Shown: in pieces, positions 1 through 5,369 of the stretch | How positions within the stretch are numbered: the first letter of the stretch is position 1 | Layout of the letters: each line of letters starts with the position of its first letter | Assembly (NCBI GenBank): GCA_964607755.1 | Contig: CAZSMC010000140.1 | Coordinates: forward strand, 1 to 5,369 | Length of the DNA stretch: 5,369 bases | From: CAZSMC01 sp964607755 | GTDB lineage: Bacteria > Zhuqueibacterota > Zhuqueibacteria > Residuimicrobiales > Krinioviventaceae | Reading direction: 5' to 3' | Made by a program: the position numbers and the translations under genes | The notes under the pieces: model-generated | The model's input: the letters and a program-made list of their open reading frames with translations, nothing else | What the model was told of the DNA's origin: nothing | Databases searched by the model: none

Positions 1-2
1 CT

Positions 3-83
3 CCGCTTGAAGGTAAAGTGGTAAAGCTTGTTTTTCGAATGAGAGGGTCAAAACTTTATTCTATGCAGTTTTTAAAAAAGTAG
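3..83 (+). CDS. C-terminal end of an upstream gene (5' part outside window)
   Basis: The frame beginning at base 3 is open for 26 codons and stops at TAG 81-83. It reads PLEGKVVKLVF, then RMRGSKLYSMQF and LKK. The pattern 'PL-x-GK-x-V-x-L-x-F ... L-Y-S-x-QF' just before the stop is one I associate with the end of secreted carbohydrate-active proteins with beta-sandwich (LamG-like) or GH32/BNR-type C-terminal domains. That is recognition from memory, not a search result. The other two forward frames close within 24 bases. The gene lies 41 bp upstream of the Asp-box gene on the same strand, so it is probably in the same operon. The function of the whole protein cannot be stated. Confidence 0.6.
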   Translation, partial: PLEGKVVKLVFRMRGSKLYSMQFLKK

Positions 84-111
84 AAACTCGGTCTATATTC
101 ACATAAAATCT

Positions 112-118
112 AAAGGAG
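112..118 (+). promoter_or_regulatory. Ribosome binding site of the Asp-box gene
   Basis: AAAGGAG lies 6 bases before ATG 125. It is a strong Shine-Dalgarno match and fixes that start, which also places a signal peptide exactly at the N-terminus. I see no convincing -35/-10 pair in the 41-base gap before it, which fits co-transcription with the upstream gene. Confidence 0.8.
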
Positions 119-124
119 TATTAA

Positions 125-1258
125 ATGAAAGCATTATTTCTATCAATTTTTGTTGTTCTTTTTTCGTTAAATAGTCTTGCGGCACAATCATTAAAGATTG
201 AGCATAAAATAGCCGCTGTTCAAAAAGATTATTTTCATGGTTGGCCTGCTAATAATGGTGTCTGGGTTTGGGGGGATGAAATATTGGTCGGGTTTACACA
301 GGTAGAATATGCAAAAGCTGATGGACATAATATAAAAGAAAATGCTCCTTTTAAAAGTCTGTTGACCCGAAGTAAAGATGGCGGAAAAACATGGACGATG
401 TTTGATCCCGAAAATTATGTTGGTGATGGCGGCACAAAATCAAAATTACAAGAACCCATTAATTTCAAACATGAAAATTTTGCAATGCGGATATCGGGTT
501 CAACTTATCACGGTAATAACGATCCAGACGGAGCTTTCTATTATTCTTATGATAAAGGAAATACATGGAACGGTCCTTTTTACCTTGGTGATATTCATAA
601 GCATAAAAGATTTGAGGCCCGCATCCTTACTCCAAGAACGGATTACATTGTAATGAGTGAAAATGAATGTTTAATATTCATTACATCTCGAATTGATGGT
701 ACCGGATTATCCGATGATATTTCGGTTATCAAAACCAGCGACGGCGGTTTGACTTTTAAATTAATCTCACCCTGGGTCGTCCCTTGTGAAGATCCATATC
801 GAAATGCAATGCCCAATACAGTTCAACTGGATAAAGATGAAATGGTTATGGTTGCAAGGCGAAGAAATATATCTGATAGAAACCAATGCTGGATTGATGC
901 CTACAAATCGGATGATGGCGGGTATTCGTGGAGATTTACAAGCAAGGTTGGCGATACAGGAGAACACAACGGTAATCCTCCCGCTCTGGTTAAACTTGAT
1001 GACGGCAGATTATGTGCAATATACGGAAACCGAACAACACTTCAGATACTTGGAAGATACAGCAATGATCATGGAGAAACCTGGGAGCCCGAATTTGTTA
1101 TTCGGGATGATTTTATCAGAACAGAAACCGGAAGAATGAGAGACCTCGGTTATCCAAGAATTGTTCAAACCAAAGAAGGTAATGTAGTTGCAATATATTA
1201 TTGGGCGACAGATGAGAATCCGCAGCAGCATATCGCTGCATCAATCTGGAAGCCATAA
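125..1258 (+). CDS. Secreted sialidase-like Asp-box (BNR repeat) beta-propeller protein
   Basis: This 377-residue protein starts with a signal peptide (residues 1 to about 20: K2, hydrophobic core LFLSIFVVLFSL, AxA-like NSLAA end), so it should be exported. Five Asp-box motifs (S/T-x-D-x-G-x-T/S-W/F) are visible: SKDGGKTW at 83-90, SYDKGNTW at 141-148, TSDGGLTF at 204-211, SDDGGYSW at 262-269 and SNDHGETW at 313-320. Five evenly spread boxes over a full-length chain are typical of a six-bladed sialidase-fold propeller. The ends look complete: an FHGWPANNG block near 38-45 and a C-terminal DLGYPR...HIAASIW block (340-375). I see no F/YRIP motif of classical GH33 sialidases near the N-terminus, so true sialidase activity is unproven; it may act on another glycan or only bind. 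It is the first complete gene of the cluster. Start chosen from AAAGGAG at 112-118. Confidence 0.85.
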   Translation: MKALFLSIFVVLFSLNSLAAQSLKIEHKIAAVQKDYFHGWPANNGVWVWGDEILVGFTQVEYAKADGHNIKENAPFKSLLTRSKDGGKTWTMFDPENYVGDGGTKSKLQEPINFKHENFAMRISGSTYHGNNDPDGAFYYSYDKGNTWNGPFYLGDIHKHKRFEARILTPRTDYIVMSENECLIFITSRIDGTGLSDDISVIKTSDGGLTFKLISPWVVPCEDPYRNAMPNTVQLDKDEMVMVARRRNISDRNQCWIDAYKSDDGGYSWRFTSKVGDTGEHNGNPPALVKLDDGRLCAIYGNRTTLQILGRYSNDHGETWEPEFVIRDDFIRTETGRMRDLGYPRIVQTKEGNVVAIYYWATDENPQQHIAASIWKP

Positions 1259-1280
1259 GCAGTATGTGTATTTATAGTAA

Positions 1281-1634
1281 GAGTTTTTATTATATAATCT
1301 GGAAATTGATCCTGTTAAATATTCAGTCGGAGACTGGCGGCATATCGAGTTAAAACTGAATTGTGAAACTCAATCCTATGATGTCTATTTAGATAAAGCG
1401 TTGGTCAAAGAAAAAATCCCTTTTGCTGTTAAAACAGAATCTTTGCAGCGAATTGTTTTTAGAACCGGACCCTGGCGCGGTGACGTCAGACCTTTCATCG
1501 TTGATGGAGAACCTGGTAATCCGGGTTTGTACCAGGAAGATTTGCCGGGCGCTGATTTTAAAATAGGCGCAAGCATTTTTGAAATTGATAATATTCAGAC
1601 CACAATGGATGCGGCTATTAAAAGCGGAGAATGA
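1281..1634 (+). pseudogene. Headless C-terminal fragment of a probable concanavalin-A-like secreted protein
   Basis: The frame is open from 1281 (just after TAG-TAA at 1275-1280) to TGA 1632-1634, 117 codons. It reads like the well-ordered end of a larger protein: YNLEIDP, GDWRHIELKLNCE, YDVYLD, SLQRIVFRTGPWRGDVRP, VDGEPGNPGLYQEDLPGAD, then IFEIDNI. The 'W-x-H-x-E-L ... YDVYLD ... V' run resembles strands of LamG/concanavalin-A-like jelly rolls, where the polypeptide describes a bound ligand fold; this family call is from pattern memory. There is no ATG or GTG in frame. A TTG at 1401 has no Shine-Dalgarno before it and would cut the domain in half. The 5' part is therefore missing, most simply through a deletion whose edge lies near 1260-1290. 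It is in a different frame from the preceding gene (125-1258), whose end looks natural, so this is not a frameshifted tail of that gene. Its last codons carry the ribosome binding site of the cupin gene. Confidence 0.7.
1626..1629 (+). promoter_or_regulatory. Ribosome binding site of the cupin gene, inside the preceding fragment
   Basis: GGAG lies 6 bases before ATG 1636 and within the last codons of the headless fragment, whose stop is TGA 1632-1634. The stop and the start are separated by one base, a typical arrangement for translational coupling. It decides the start: an upstream ATG in the cupin frame at 1579 has no comparable site, and using it would add 19 residues that overlap the fragment's conserved end. 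Confidence 0.75.
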
Positions 1635-1635
1635 A

Positions 1636-2418
1636 ATGATAAATCGATTTTATAAACAAGGACAAAAACTTGATGTAGCGGGACTTAATGAAATAACGGT
1701 TTTGGTTGATAGAAGTGAAACTGAATTAACTGAAATCGGTTGGAATTGCTGGACACCAAACCAGGATGGCCCCCCTCATAAACATAATGATAAAAGCCAG
1801 ATATTTTATGTAACGAATGGAGTCGGTAAAATTCATTTGGGCAAAGATGTGTTTGATGCCAAACCGGGTTCACTCGCTTATGTACCTGCCGGATTGGTAC
1901 ATCAGACCATTACAACAACAGAGGAACGCTTGTGCTATATTCTTTTCAACGTCTTCCTGAATCCGGATAAAGAAGGACACTTGACTTTTGCAGACCATAT
2001 TGAAAAAGTTAAACAAATCAGAAAGCAGCAAGCTGTCTCAGGAAAAGTTGATACTGATAATGAAAAAATAAATTTTGAACCAGGACCGGGAAAATTTTAC
2101 AAAGATCTTTTTTCATTTATAAAAAAAGATACTGCACATTTAAAAACAACTTTGATGGATGAAAAAGCAAACCGTATTCAAATGAAATTGCTATCATATC
2201 CTTGCGGTCAATCAATTCGTAATATTAAAGACAACTCTGTTGAGCAGACATTTTTTGTTTTGCGCGGAGAAGCTCTAGTAACCGTTGAAAATGATACTAT
2301 AGAGAACGTAAATGCAGGAAATATTTTCTTTACACCGAGGGATACAGCATACGATATTAAAGCCGGCAATGAAGACATGTTGTGCTTGTGTCTGAGTGCT
2401 TTTACTGACTGGAATTAA
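1636..2418 (+). CDS. Bicupin (two-domain cupin) protein of unknown substrate
   Basis: A 260-residue protein without a signal peptide, so probably cytoplasmic. The N-terminal cupin is clear. Motif 1 is GPPHKHNDKSQIFYVTNGVG (residues 45-64), giving candidate metal ligands H48 and H50, with Q55 where glutamate is usual. Motif 2 is PGSLAYVPAGLVHQ (77-90), giving H89. The C-terminal half (about 150-260) repeats the fold: SYPCGQSIRNIKDNSVEQTFFV then GNIFFTPRDTAYDI. It has lost the HxH and the motif-2 histidine, so it probably binds no metal and serves as a structural partner. Cupins of this size include isomerases, dioxygenases and sugar-binding proteins, and nothing here chooses between them. It sits between two truncated carbohydrate-related genes, yet looks intact, so it may still be used. 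The gap to the next ATG is 18 bases. Confidence 0.85.
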   Translation: MINRFYKQGQKLDVAGLNEITVLVDRSETELTEIGWNCWTPNQDGPPHKHNDKSQIFYVTNGVGKIHLGKDVFDAKPGSLAYVPAGLVHQTITTTEERLCYILFNVFLNPDKEGHLTFADHIEKVKQIRKQQAVSGKVDTDNEKINFEPGPGKFYKDLFSFIKKDTAHLKTTLMDEKANRIQMKLLSYPCGQSIRNIKDNSVEQTFFVLRGEALVTVENDTIENVNAGNIFFTPRDTAYDIKAGNEDMLCLCLSAFTDWN

Positions 2419-2436
2419 ATTTGAACGAGAGTAATA

Positions 2437-3093
2437 ATGAATAATCAATTTGTGACCGAAATACTTGATGGAAAAGGAATCCACGTGAATAAAAATCGAT
2501 TCAAATATGTGTTAATCGTGTTTATTCTCTATTGTAGCGTGCTTGTAGCCAAAGAATATTATAATATAACTGAAAGCAATGATTTTATTTGCGGTATTCC
2601 AGACGCTCATATTGAAAATATTCGTTTGCGTAATATGAAAATTGAATATTCGGGAGGTGTTACTGTTAACAATTTTGAAAGTGAAATCCCAGAACTTGTT
2701 GATGAATATCCAAAAGCAAAAATGTTCGGTACTTTACCTTCGTATGGATTTTTTATTCGACATGCAAAAAATATTACAATAAAAGATTTAGAATTAACCT
2801 ATAAAAATATTGAAGAACGACCGGCATTGTATTTTGACGATGTGATTGATTTCAATCTCTGTAATTTGAAAGCAAAAGTATCTTTATTGCAAACACCATT
2901 AATTTATTTAAGAAATTCTCAAAATGGGATAATATCGGGTTCAATCCCTGTTGGTTCCCCCACTGTATTAGCGGAAATAGACGGATCTGATACCAAGAAA
3001 ATTATATTTGATGGGAATTATCTTGATGAAAACTCTTTAAAATATATTACGAGTCCTGACGTGTCGGCTAATCAAGTCTATGAATTAAGATGA
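2437..3093 (+). CDS. GH28 (polygalacturonase-like) remnant: signal-peptide-like N-terminus joined to the C-terminal beta-helix
   Basis: The frame gives 218 residues from ATG 2437, or 202 from GTG 2485. The GTG is attractive because it follows AAGGAA (2474-2479) and puts a signal peptide at the very N-terminus (NKNRFK, then YVLIVFILYCSVLVA). From about residue 47 the chain matches the C-terminal third of bacterial GH28 proteins: FICGIPDAHIENIRLRNMKI, then EIPELVDEYP, KMFGTLPSYGFFIRHAKNIT and ERPALYFDDV. GH28 enzymes are usually about 400-500 residues, and their catalytic NTD, DD, GHG and RIK motifs lie upstream of this part; all are absent here. The simplest reading is an in-frame internal deletion joining the leader to the last coils, with the junction near 2554-2583. 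The product could be exported but should not hydrolyse pectin. The family assignment is strong; whether the stub is expressed is unknown. Confidence 0.75.
   Translation: MNNQFVTEILDGKGIHVNKNRFKYVLIVFILYCSVLVAKEYYNITESNDFICGIPDAHIENIRLRNMKIEYSGGVTVNNFESEIPELVDEYPKAKMFGTLPSYGFFIRHAKNITIKDLELTYKNIEERPALYFDDVIDFNLCNLKAKVSLLQTPLIYLRNSQNGIISGSIPVGSPTVLAEIDGSDTKKIIFDGNYLDENSLKYITSPDVSANQVYELR
2474..2479 (+). promoter_or_regulatory. Candidate ribosome binding site for the alternative GTG start at 2485
   Basis: AAGGAA ends 5 bases before GTG 2485. It competes with the weaker GAGAG (2427-2431) before ATG 2437. Using the GTG removes 16 residues with no recognisable character and leaves a compact signal peptide, so this may be the real start of the GH28 remnant. 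Confidence 0.4.
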
Positions 3094-3101
3094 CATAGTG
3101 A

Positions 3102-3242
3102 GCAATCAATGACAGAATTTTAGAGTCGGGTGTGAACATCATAATATATATGGGAGAAAAACAGATACTAAAACCGGGTCATTTGCTAACCGATATAGTT
3201 CTTTTATCTTTAACAAGGGATCCGGAGGATGTTAAACTTTAG
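3102..3242 (+). pseudogene. Possible short gene remnant in the gap before the beta-helix gene
   Basis: In the 188-base gap between the GH28 remnant and the beta-helix gene, one forward frame is open for 46 codons (TGA 3099-3101 to TAG 3240-3242). It reads with protein-like texture: ILESGVNIIIYMGEKQ, ILKPGHLLTDIVLLSL, TRDPEDVKL. After the TAG the same frame goes on as LPPGNQHKFGEVF up to the next gene's ATG, so the TAG could be a single-base nonsense change in an older coding region. An ATG lies at 3150, giving 30 codons, but the preceding bases (ATAATATAT) hold no Shine-Dalgarno. I do not recognise the family. In AT-rich DNA an open stretch this short can also arise by chance, so this is tentative. 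Confidence 0.3.
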
Positions 3243-3269
3243 TTGCCACCTGGAAACCAACACAAATTC

Positions 3270-3276
3270 GGAGAAG
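3270..3276 (+). promoter_or_regulatory. Ribosome binding site of the beta-helix gene
   Basis: GGAGAAG lies 5 bases before ATG 3282 and decides that start. A TTG further upstream at 3243 would add 13 residues in front of an otherwise perfect signal peptide and would include the binding site itself. A stronger GGAGG at 3224-3228 abuts an ATG at 3229, which would give only 18 codons, and is too close to serve that ATG. Confidence 0.75.
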
Positions 3277-3281
3277 TTTTT

Positions 3282-4853
3282 ATGAAATCAAAACTTGCAC
3301 TCTTTATTTTATTAGCTGCAGTTTATTCTTTTGCTCAGGTAAAAGGACCTGCAACCCGACTTGTTGAATGGGATGGATATTCACAAATATTCTTTATTGC
3401 CAAAGACGGCTCTGATGAGATGAATAGAGGAACAAAGGATAATCCTTTTAAAACCATTCAATGTGCAGTATCAAACGTCAAAAATGCAACTGGATCAAAT
3501 AGAATTGCACTATTTGTTTCTAAAGGGATATATGATGGAGAGACAATTGCTCTGAAACCGTTTGTCGATTTATATGGAGGCTTTAATCGTGAATCCTGGG
3601 AAAGAGATGTTGGATTATACCCCACTGAAATCAACATTAAAAACGAGCAAAGAGCAATCATAGCAGATGATAACTGCATTATAGATGGGTTCGTCATAAG
3701 CAACTCGGAATATCGTGGAAAAGGAGCCGCTATATATTGTGATGGCGCTTCACCCACAATTTCGAATAACAAATTTATTCATAATAAATCCCTAAAGCCC
3801 CTTGACTGGAATCCGGAATACTGGCATGAAACGGCAAATGACGGCGGGGCAATCTACGGTAAGGATGGCGCCGCACCTTTGATAAAGAATAATTTGTTTG
3901 CTCATAACAAGACCGAAAACGGAAGAGGCGCTGCCATTGCTTGCGATAATGAATGTGATCCCCGGATTCTCAATAATGTTTTCTATAAGAATGAGAGCGG
4001 ATTGGATGACCCGATGCGGAGCAGTGACGGTGGCGCTGTTTCGATTTTTCGTTGGAGTAAAGGGTTAATTGACGGAAATATTTTCCTTGGCAACTATGCC
4101 GGTTCCGAAAATGATGCCGGTGCTGTTTTTATTGCTTTATGGAGTTCGACCCTTGTTAGAAATAATATATTTGTTGATAATGAATGTACCGATGATGGCG
4201 GTGCTTTGTTTGTCGGTGGACAAGAGCACAGGTATGATGCAGCGCTTGATCCATACCCGCCCCGGGAAAACTTTTACGTTACAATTAAGAATAATGTTTT
4301 CATCGCCAATCGAAATCCGTCCATGAACTCAGGCGCCATGCGCTTTACCATGGAAAGCAGAGGCGAGTTTGTCAATAACATTGTTGCACAGAACAGCTGG
4401 ATTTATTTTCAAAGAAGCGAAACCGAGATCAGAAATAATATTATTTTGGACAACATGCTTGTCATTGAAACCAAAGATTACCTGGATCAAACAATTATTA
4501 AAAACAACATTATCTGGGCTGATTTTGTTTTGCAGGAAACTGTTGCGGAGGTTTATGATAATTATATGTTGCAAGCAGACAAATTCGAAGGGAATAAAAA
4601 TGAATTCCCCGGATTTCTTGACAACGGAATTAATTTATCTGTTTTGTCGGCCCGAAAGGCTGAGCATTATTCTGAACTTGTTATTCAAGATGAGAAGGAA
4701 CTTTTACCCGAAAAAATTTCAGATCGGATCGTGAATGTTGAGGGCCGTTGGGGGGTGGTAAAGAATTATGACAATCATATTCTGCGAGTTTGGGGAGATT
4801 TTTCCCGGGTTACATCCATAAATATACTGCCAACATTTACTTTGAATTATTGA
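3282..4853 (+). CDS. Secreted right-handed parallel beta-helix protein (DUF1565/pectate-lyase-like)
   Basis: The 523-residue product starts with a signal peptide (KSK, then LALFILLAAVYSFA, cleavage likely before or after Q19). Residues 36-100 hold a DUF1565-like opening: IFFIAKDGSD, GTKDNPFKTIQCAV, ALFVSKGIYDG, VDLYGGF. The body is an asparagine-ladder helix with nine turns of the form I-x-N-N-x-F/I-x-x-N, at about residues 162, 203, 231, 266, 294, 337, 365, 385 and 408, with glycine/alanine-rich DGGA-type turns between. The last ~85 residues form a separate cap (VEGRWGVVKNYDNH, VWGDFS, ILPTFTL). Proteins of this shape include pectate-lyase-like polysaccharide lyases, epimerases and surface adhesins. 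I see no unambiguous catalytic set, so the activity is open. It follows the truncated GH28, another beta-helix, so the locus context is pectin- or uronate-like. The gene looks complete, and the next start is 12 bases downstream of its stop. Confidence 0.85.
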   Translation: MKSKLALFILLAAVYSFAQVKGPATRLVEWDGYSQIFFIAKDGSDEMNRGTKDNPFKTIQCAVSNVKNATGSNRIALFVSKGIYDGETIALKPFVDLYGGFNRESWERDVGLYPTEINIKNEQRAIIADDNCIIDGFVISNSEYRGKGAAIYCDGASPTISNNKFIHNKSLKPLDWNPEYWHETANDGGAIYGKDGAAPLIKNNLFAHNKTENGRGAAIACDNECDPRILNNVFYKNESGLDDPMRSSDGGAVSIFRWSKGLIDGNIFLGNYAGSENDAGAVFIALWSSTLVRNNIFVDNECTDDGGALFVGGQEHRYDAALDPYPPRENFYVTIKNNVFIANRNPSMNSGAMRFTMESRGEFVNNIVAQNSWIYFQRSETEIRNNIILDNMLVIETKDYLDQTIIKNNIIWADFVLQETVAEVYDNYMLQADKFEGNKNEFPGFLDNGINLSVLSARKAEHYSELVIQDEKELLPEKISDRIVNVEGRWGVVKNYDNHILRVWGDFSRVTSINILPTFTLNY

Positions 4854-4854
4854 T

Positions 4855-4859
4855 GGAGG
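4855..4859 (+). promoter_or_regulatory. Ribosome binding site of the aldolase-like gene
   Basis: GGAGG is 6 bases before ATG 4866 and just after the beta-helix stop (4851-4853). The nearer ATG at 4861 is one base from the site and closes after four codons, so 4866 is the start. The tight spacing implies co-transcription with the beta-helix gene. Confidence 0.8.
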
Positions 4860-4865
4860 AATGCT

Positions 4866-5369
4866 ATGTATTTGAAAAACTTAAAAAGTATCGTTTTTAT
4901 TATTCTGATAACCTGTACGTCATTAACAATCGCTCAGCAGAGCTTTGTGGACTCAAACTATACACCGCAAAGAATAAACAAATGCATTGAACTGTTCAAT
5001 GCCGGGCAGCCGGTCTATTACAAATACACTCAAACCACCGGCGGTTATGAAGAAGGCGTGAAAATGGCGCAAACCTGGGCGGATTATATCGTTTATGATA
5101 TGGAACATCGCCCTCTTGATTTTGCCCGTTTGCGAGACTTTATGCGGGGGCTGGTAGATGGGGGCCCCACGCCAAGTGGACATAGAACACCGACTGTGAT
5201 CGTTGTCGTACCGGTGCTTGGTACTGATACGCTTTCGTTTATGGGAAGCTCCTGGATTGTTCAGCAGGCATTGGCAACAGGAGTTCACGGGGTTCATTTA
5301 CCACGCGCCCGGGATCCAAAAGCAGTTCTAAAATACGTTCAAGCTGCGCGTTATCCTGTTCACAAACAA
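4866..5369 (+). CDS. Exported HpcH/HpaI aldolase-family protein (3' end beyond window)
   Basis: The 168 visible codons run off the window. Residues 1 to about 24 form a signal peptide (YLKNLK, then SIVFIILITCTSLTIAQ), unusual for this normally cytoplasmic family. From about residue 35 the chain follows the HpcH/HpaI TIM-barrel order: INKCIELFNAGQPVYY, GGYEEGVKMAQTWADYIVYDMEH, FARLRDFMRGLVDGG, RTPTVIVVVPVLGTD, QQALATGVHGVHLP, VQAARYP. E80-H81 in YDMEH matches the D-x-E-H block whose histidine is catalytic in HpaI. The segment where HpaI-type enzymes have the pyruvate-binding arginine (the V-R-V-P-x-x-D block) reads VVVPVLGTD (113-121) with no arginine. The metal-binding Glu and Asp of the family would lie past the window end. 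Known relatives cleave or form 2-keto-3-deoxy sugar acids and similar oxo acids. A periplasmic, altered-site member may do something else. Signal peptide and family are firm; activity is not. Confidence 0.85.
   Translation, partial: MYLKNLKSIVFIILITCTSLTIAQQSFVDSNYTPQRINKCIELFNAGQPVYYKYTQTTGGYEEGVKMAQTWADYIVYDMEHRPLDFARLRDFMRGLVDGGPTPSGHRTPTVIVVVPVLGTDTLSFMGSSWIVQQALATGVHGVHLPRARDPKAVLKYVQAARYPVHKQ

Noticed and set aside
1222..1239. GCAGC...GCTGC inverted repeat at the end of the Asp-box gene as a terminator
   Set aside because: The stem is only 5 bp with an 8-base loop, lies inside coding sequence and has no T-run after it.
3229..3285. 18-codon open frame whose TGA overlaps the beta-helix ATG, as a leader peptide
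   Set aside because: GGAGG directly abuts its ATG with no spacer, and the peptide shows no attenuator-type codon run.
3458..3772. 104-codon open frame on the minus strand
   Set aside because: It is fully inside the beta-helix gene, whose frame has a signal peptide and repeats. The reverse translation has no recognisable motif.
4861..4875. ATG at 4861 as the start of the last gene
   Set aside because: Its frame stops after four codons and it is one base from GGAGG. ATG 4866 has correct spacing and a signal peptide.
5161..5168. GGGGCCCC palindrome as a regulatory site
   Set aside because: It sits inside the conserved aldolase-like frame (codons for VDGGPTP) and is explained by coding.
4953..5297. 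114-codon open frame on the minus strand
   Set aside because: It overlaps the conserved aldolase-like frame and looks like its shadow: proline-, histidine- and cysteine-rich with no motif.
1..5369. CRISPR array, tRNA/rRNA, transposase or insertion sequence ends
   Set aside because: I saw no regularly spaced direct repeats, no cloverleaf-like segment and no transposase motif on either strand by reading.

Overview
The window is an AT-rich, one-strand (+) stretch of accessory DNA that looks like part of a carbohydrate- or uronate-utilisation locus from a Gram-negative bacterium. Four reading frames begin with Sec-type signal sequences: an Asp-box protein, a GH28-like remnant, a right-handed beta-helix protein and an aldolase-family protein. 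The Asp-box, GH28 C-terminal and exported-aldolase types are ones I associate with Bacteroidota/FCB-group, Planctomycetes and Acidobacteria-like environmental genomes. No marker gene is present, so the taxonomic placement is only a weak inference.

Layout. Positions 3-83 hold the last 26 codons of an upstream gene. An intact sialidase-like Asp-box (BNR) secreted protein follows (125-1258). Next is a headless C-terminal piece of a different, probably concanavalin-A-like protein (1281-1634) with no usable start. Its last codons carry the ribosome binding site of an intact bicupin gene (1636-2418). Then comes a signal-peptide-like N-terminus joined directly to the C-terminal third of a GH28 (polygalacturonase-like) beta-helix (2437-3093). 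The interval 3094-3281 holds a short coding-looking fragment (3102-3242), and after it an intact secreted parallel beta-helix protein with a DUF1565-like N-terminus (3282-4853). The window ends inside a gene for an exported HpcH/HpaI aldolase-family protein (4866-5369, 3' end missing).

How it fits together. All genes point the same way with short gaps, and several starts are close to the preceding stop, so a single transcription unit is likely. The intact products suggest recognition or cleavage of glycans outside the cytoplasm (Asp-box propeller, beta-helix). A small-molecule step possibly follows in the periplasm (the aldolase-like protein), with a cytoplasmic cupin of unknown role. Exact substrates cannot be read from the sequence.

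The most notable features are two. First, gene remnants (one clear headless gene, one internally deleted GH28, one possible short scrap) alternate with intact genes, as if repeated deletions had pruned the locus while keeping local translation signals. Second, the HpcH/HpaI-type protein carries a signal peptide and lacks the usual active-site arginine in the visible part.
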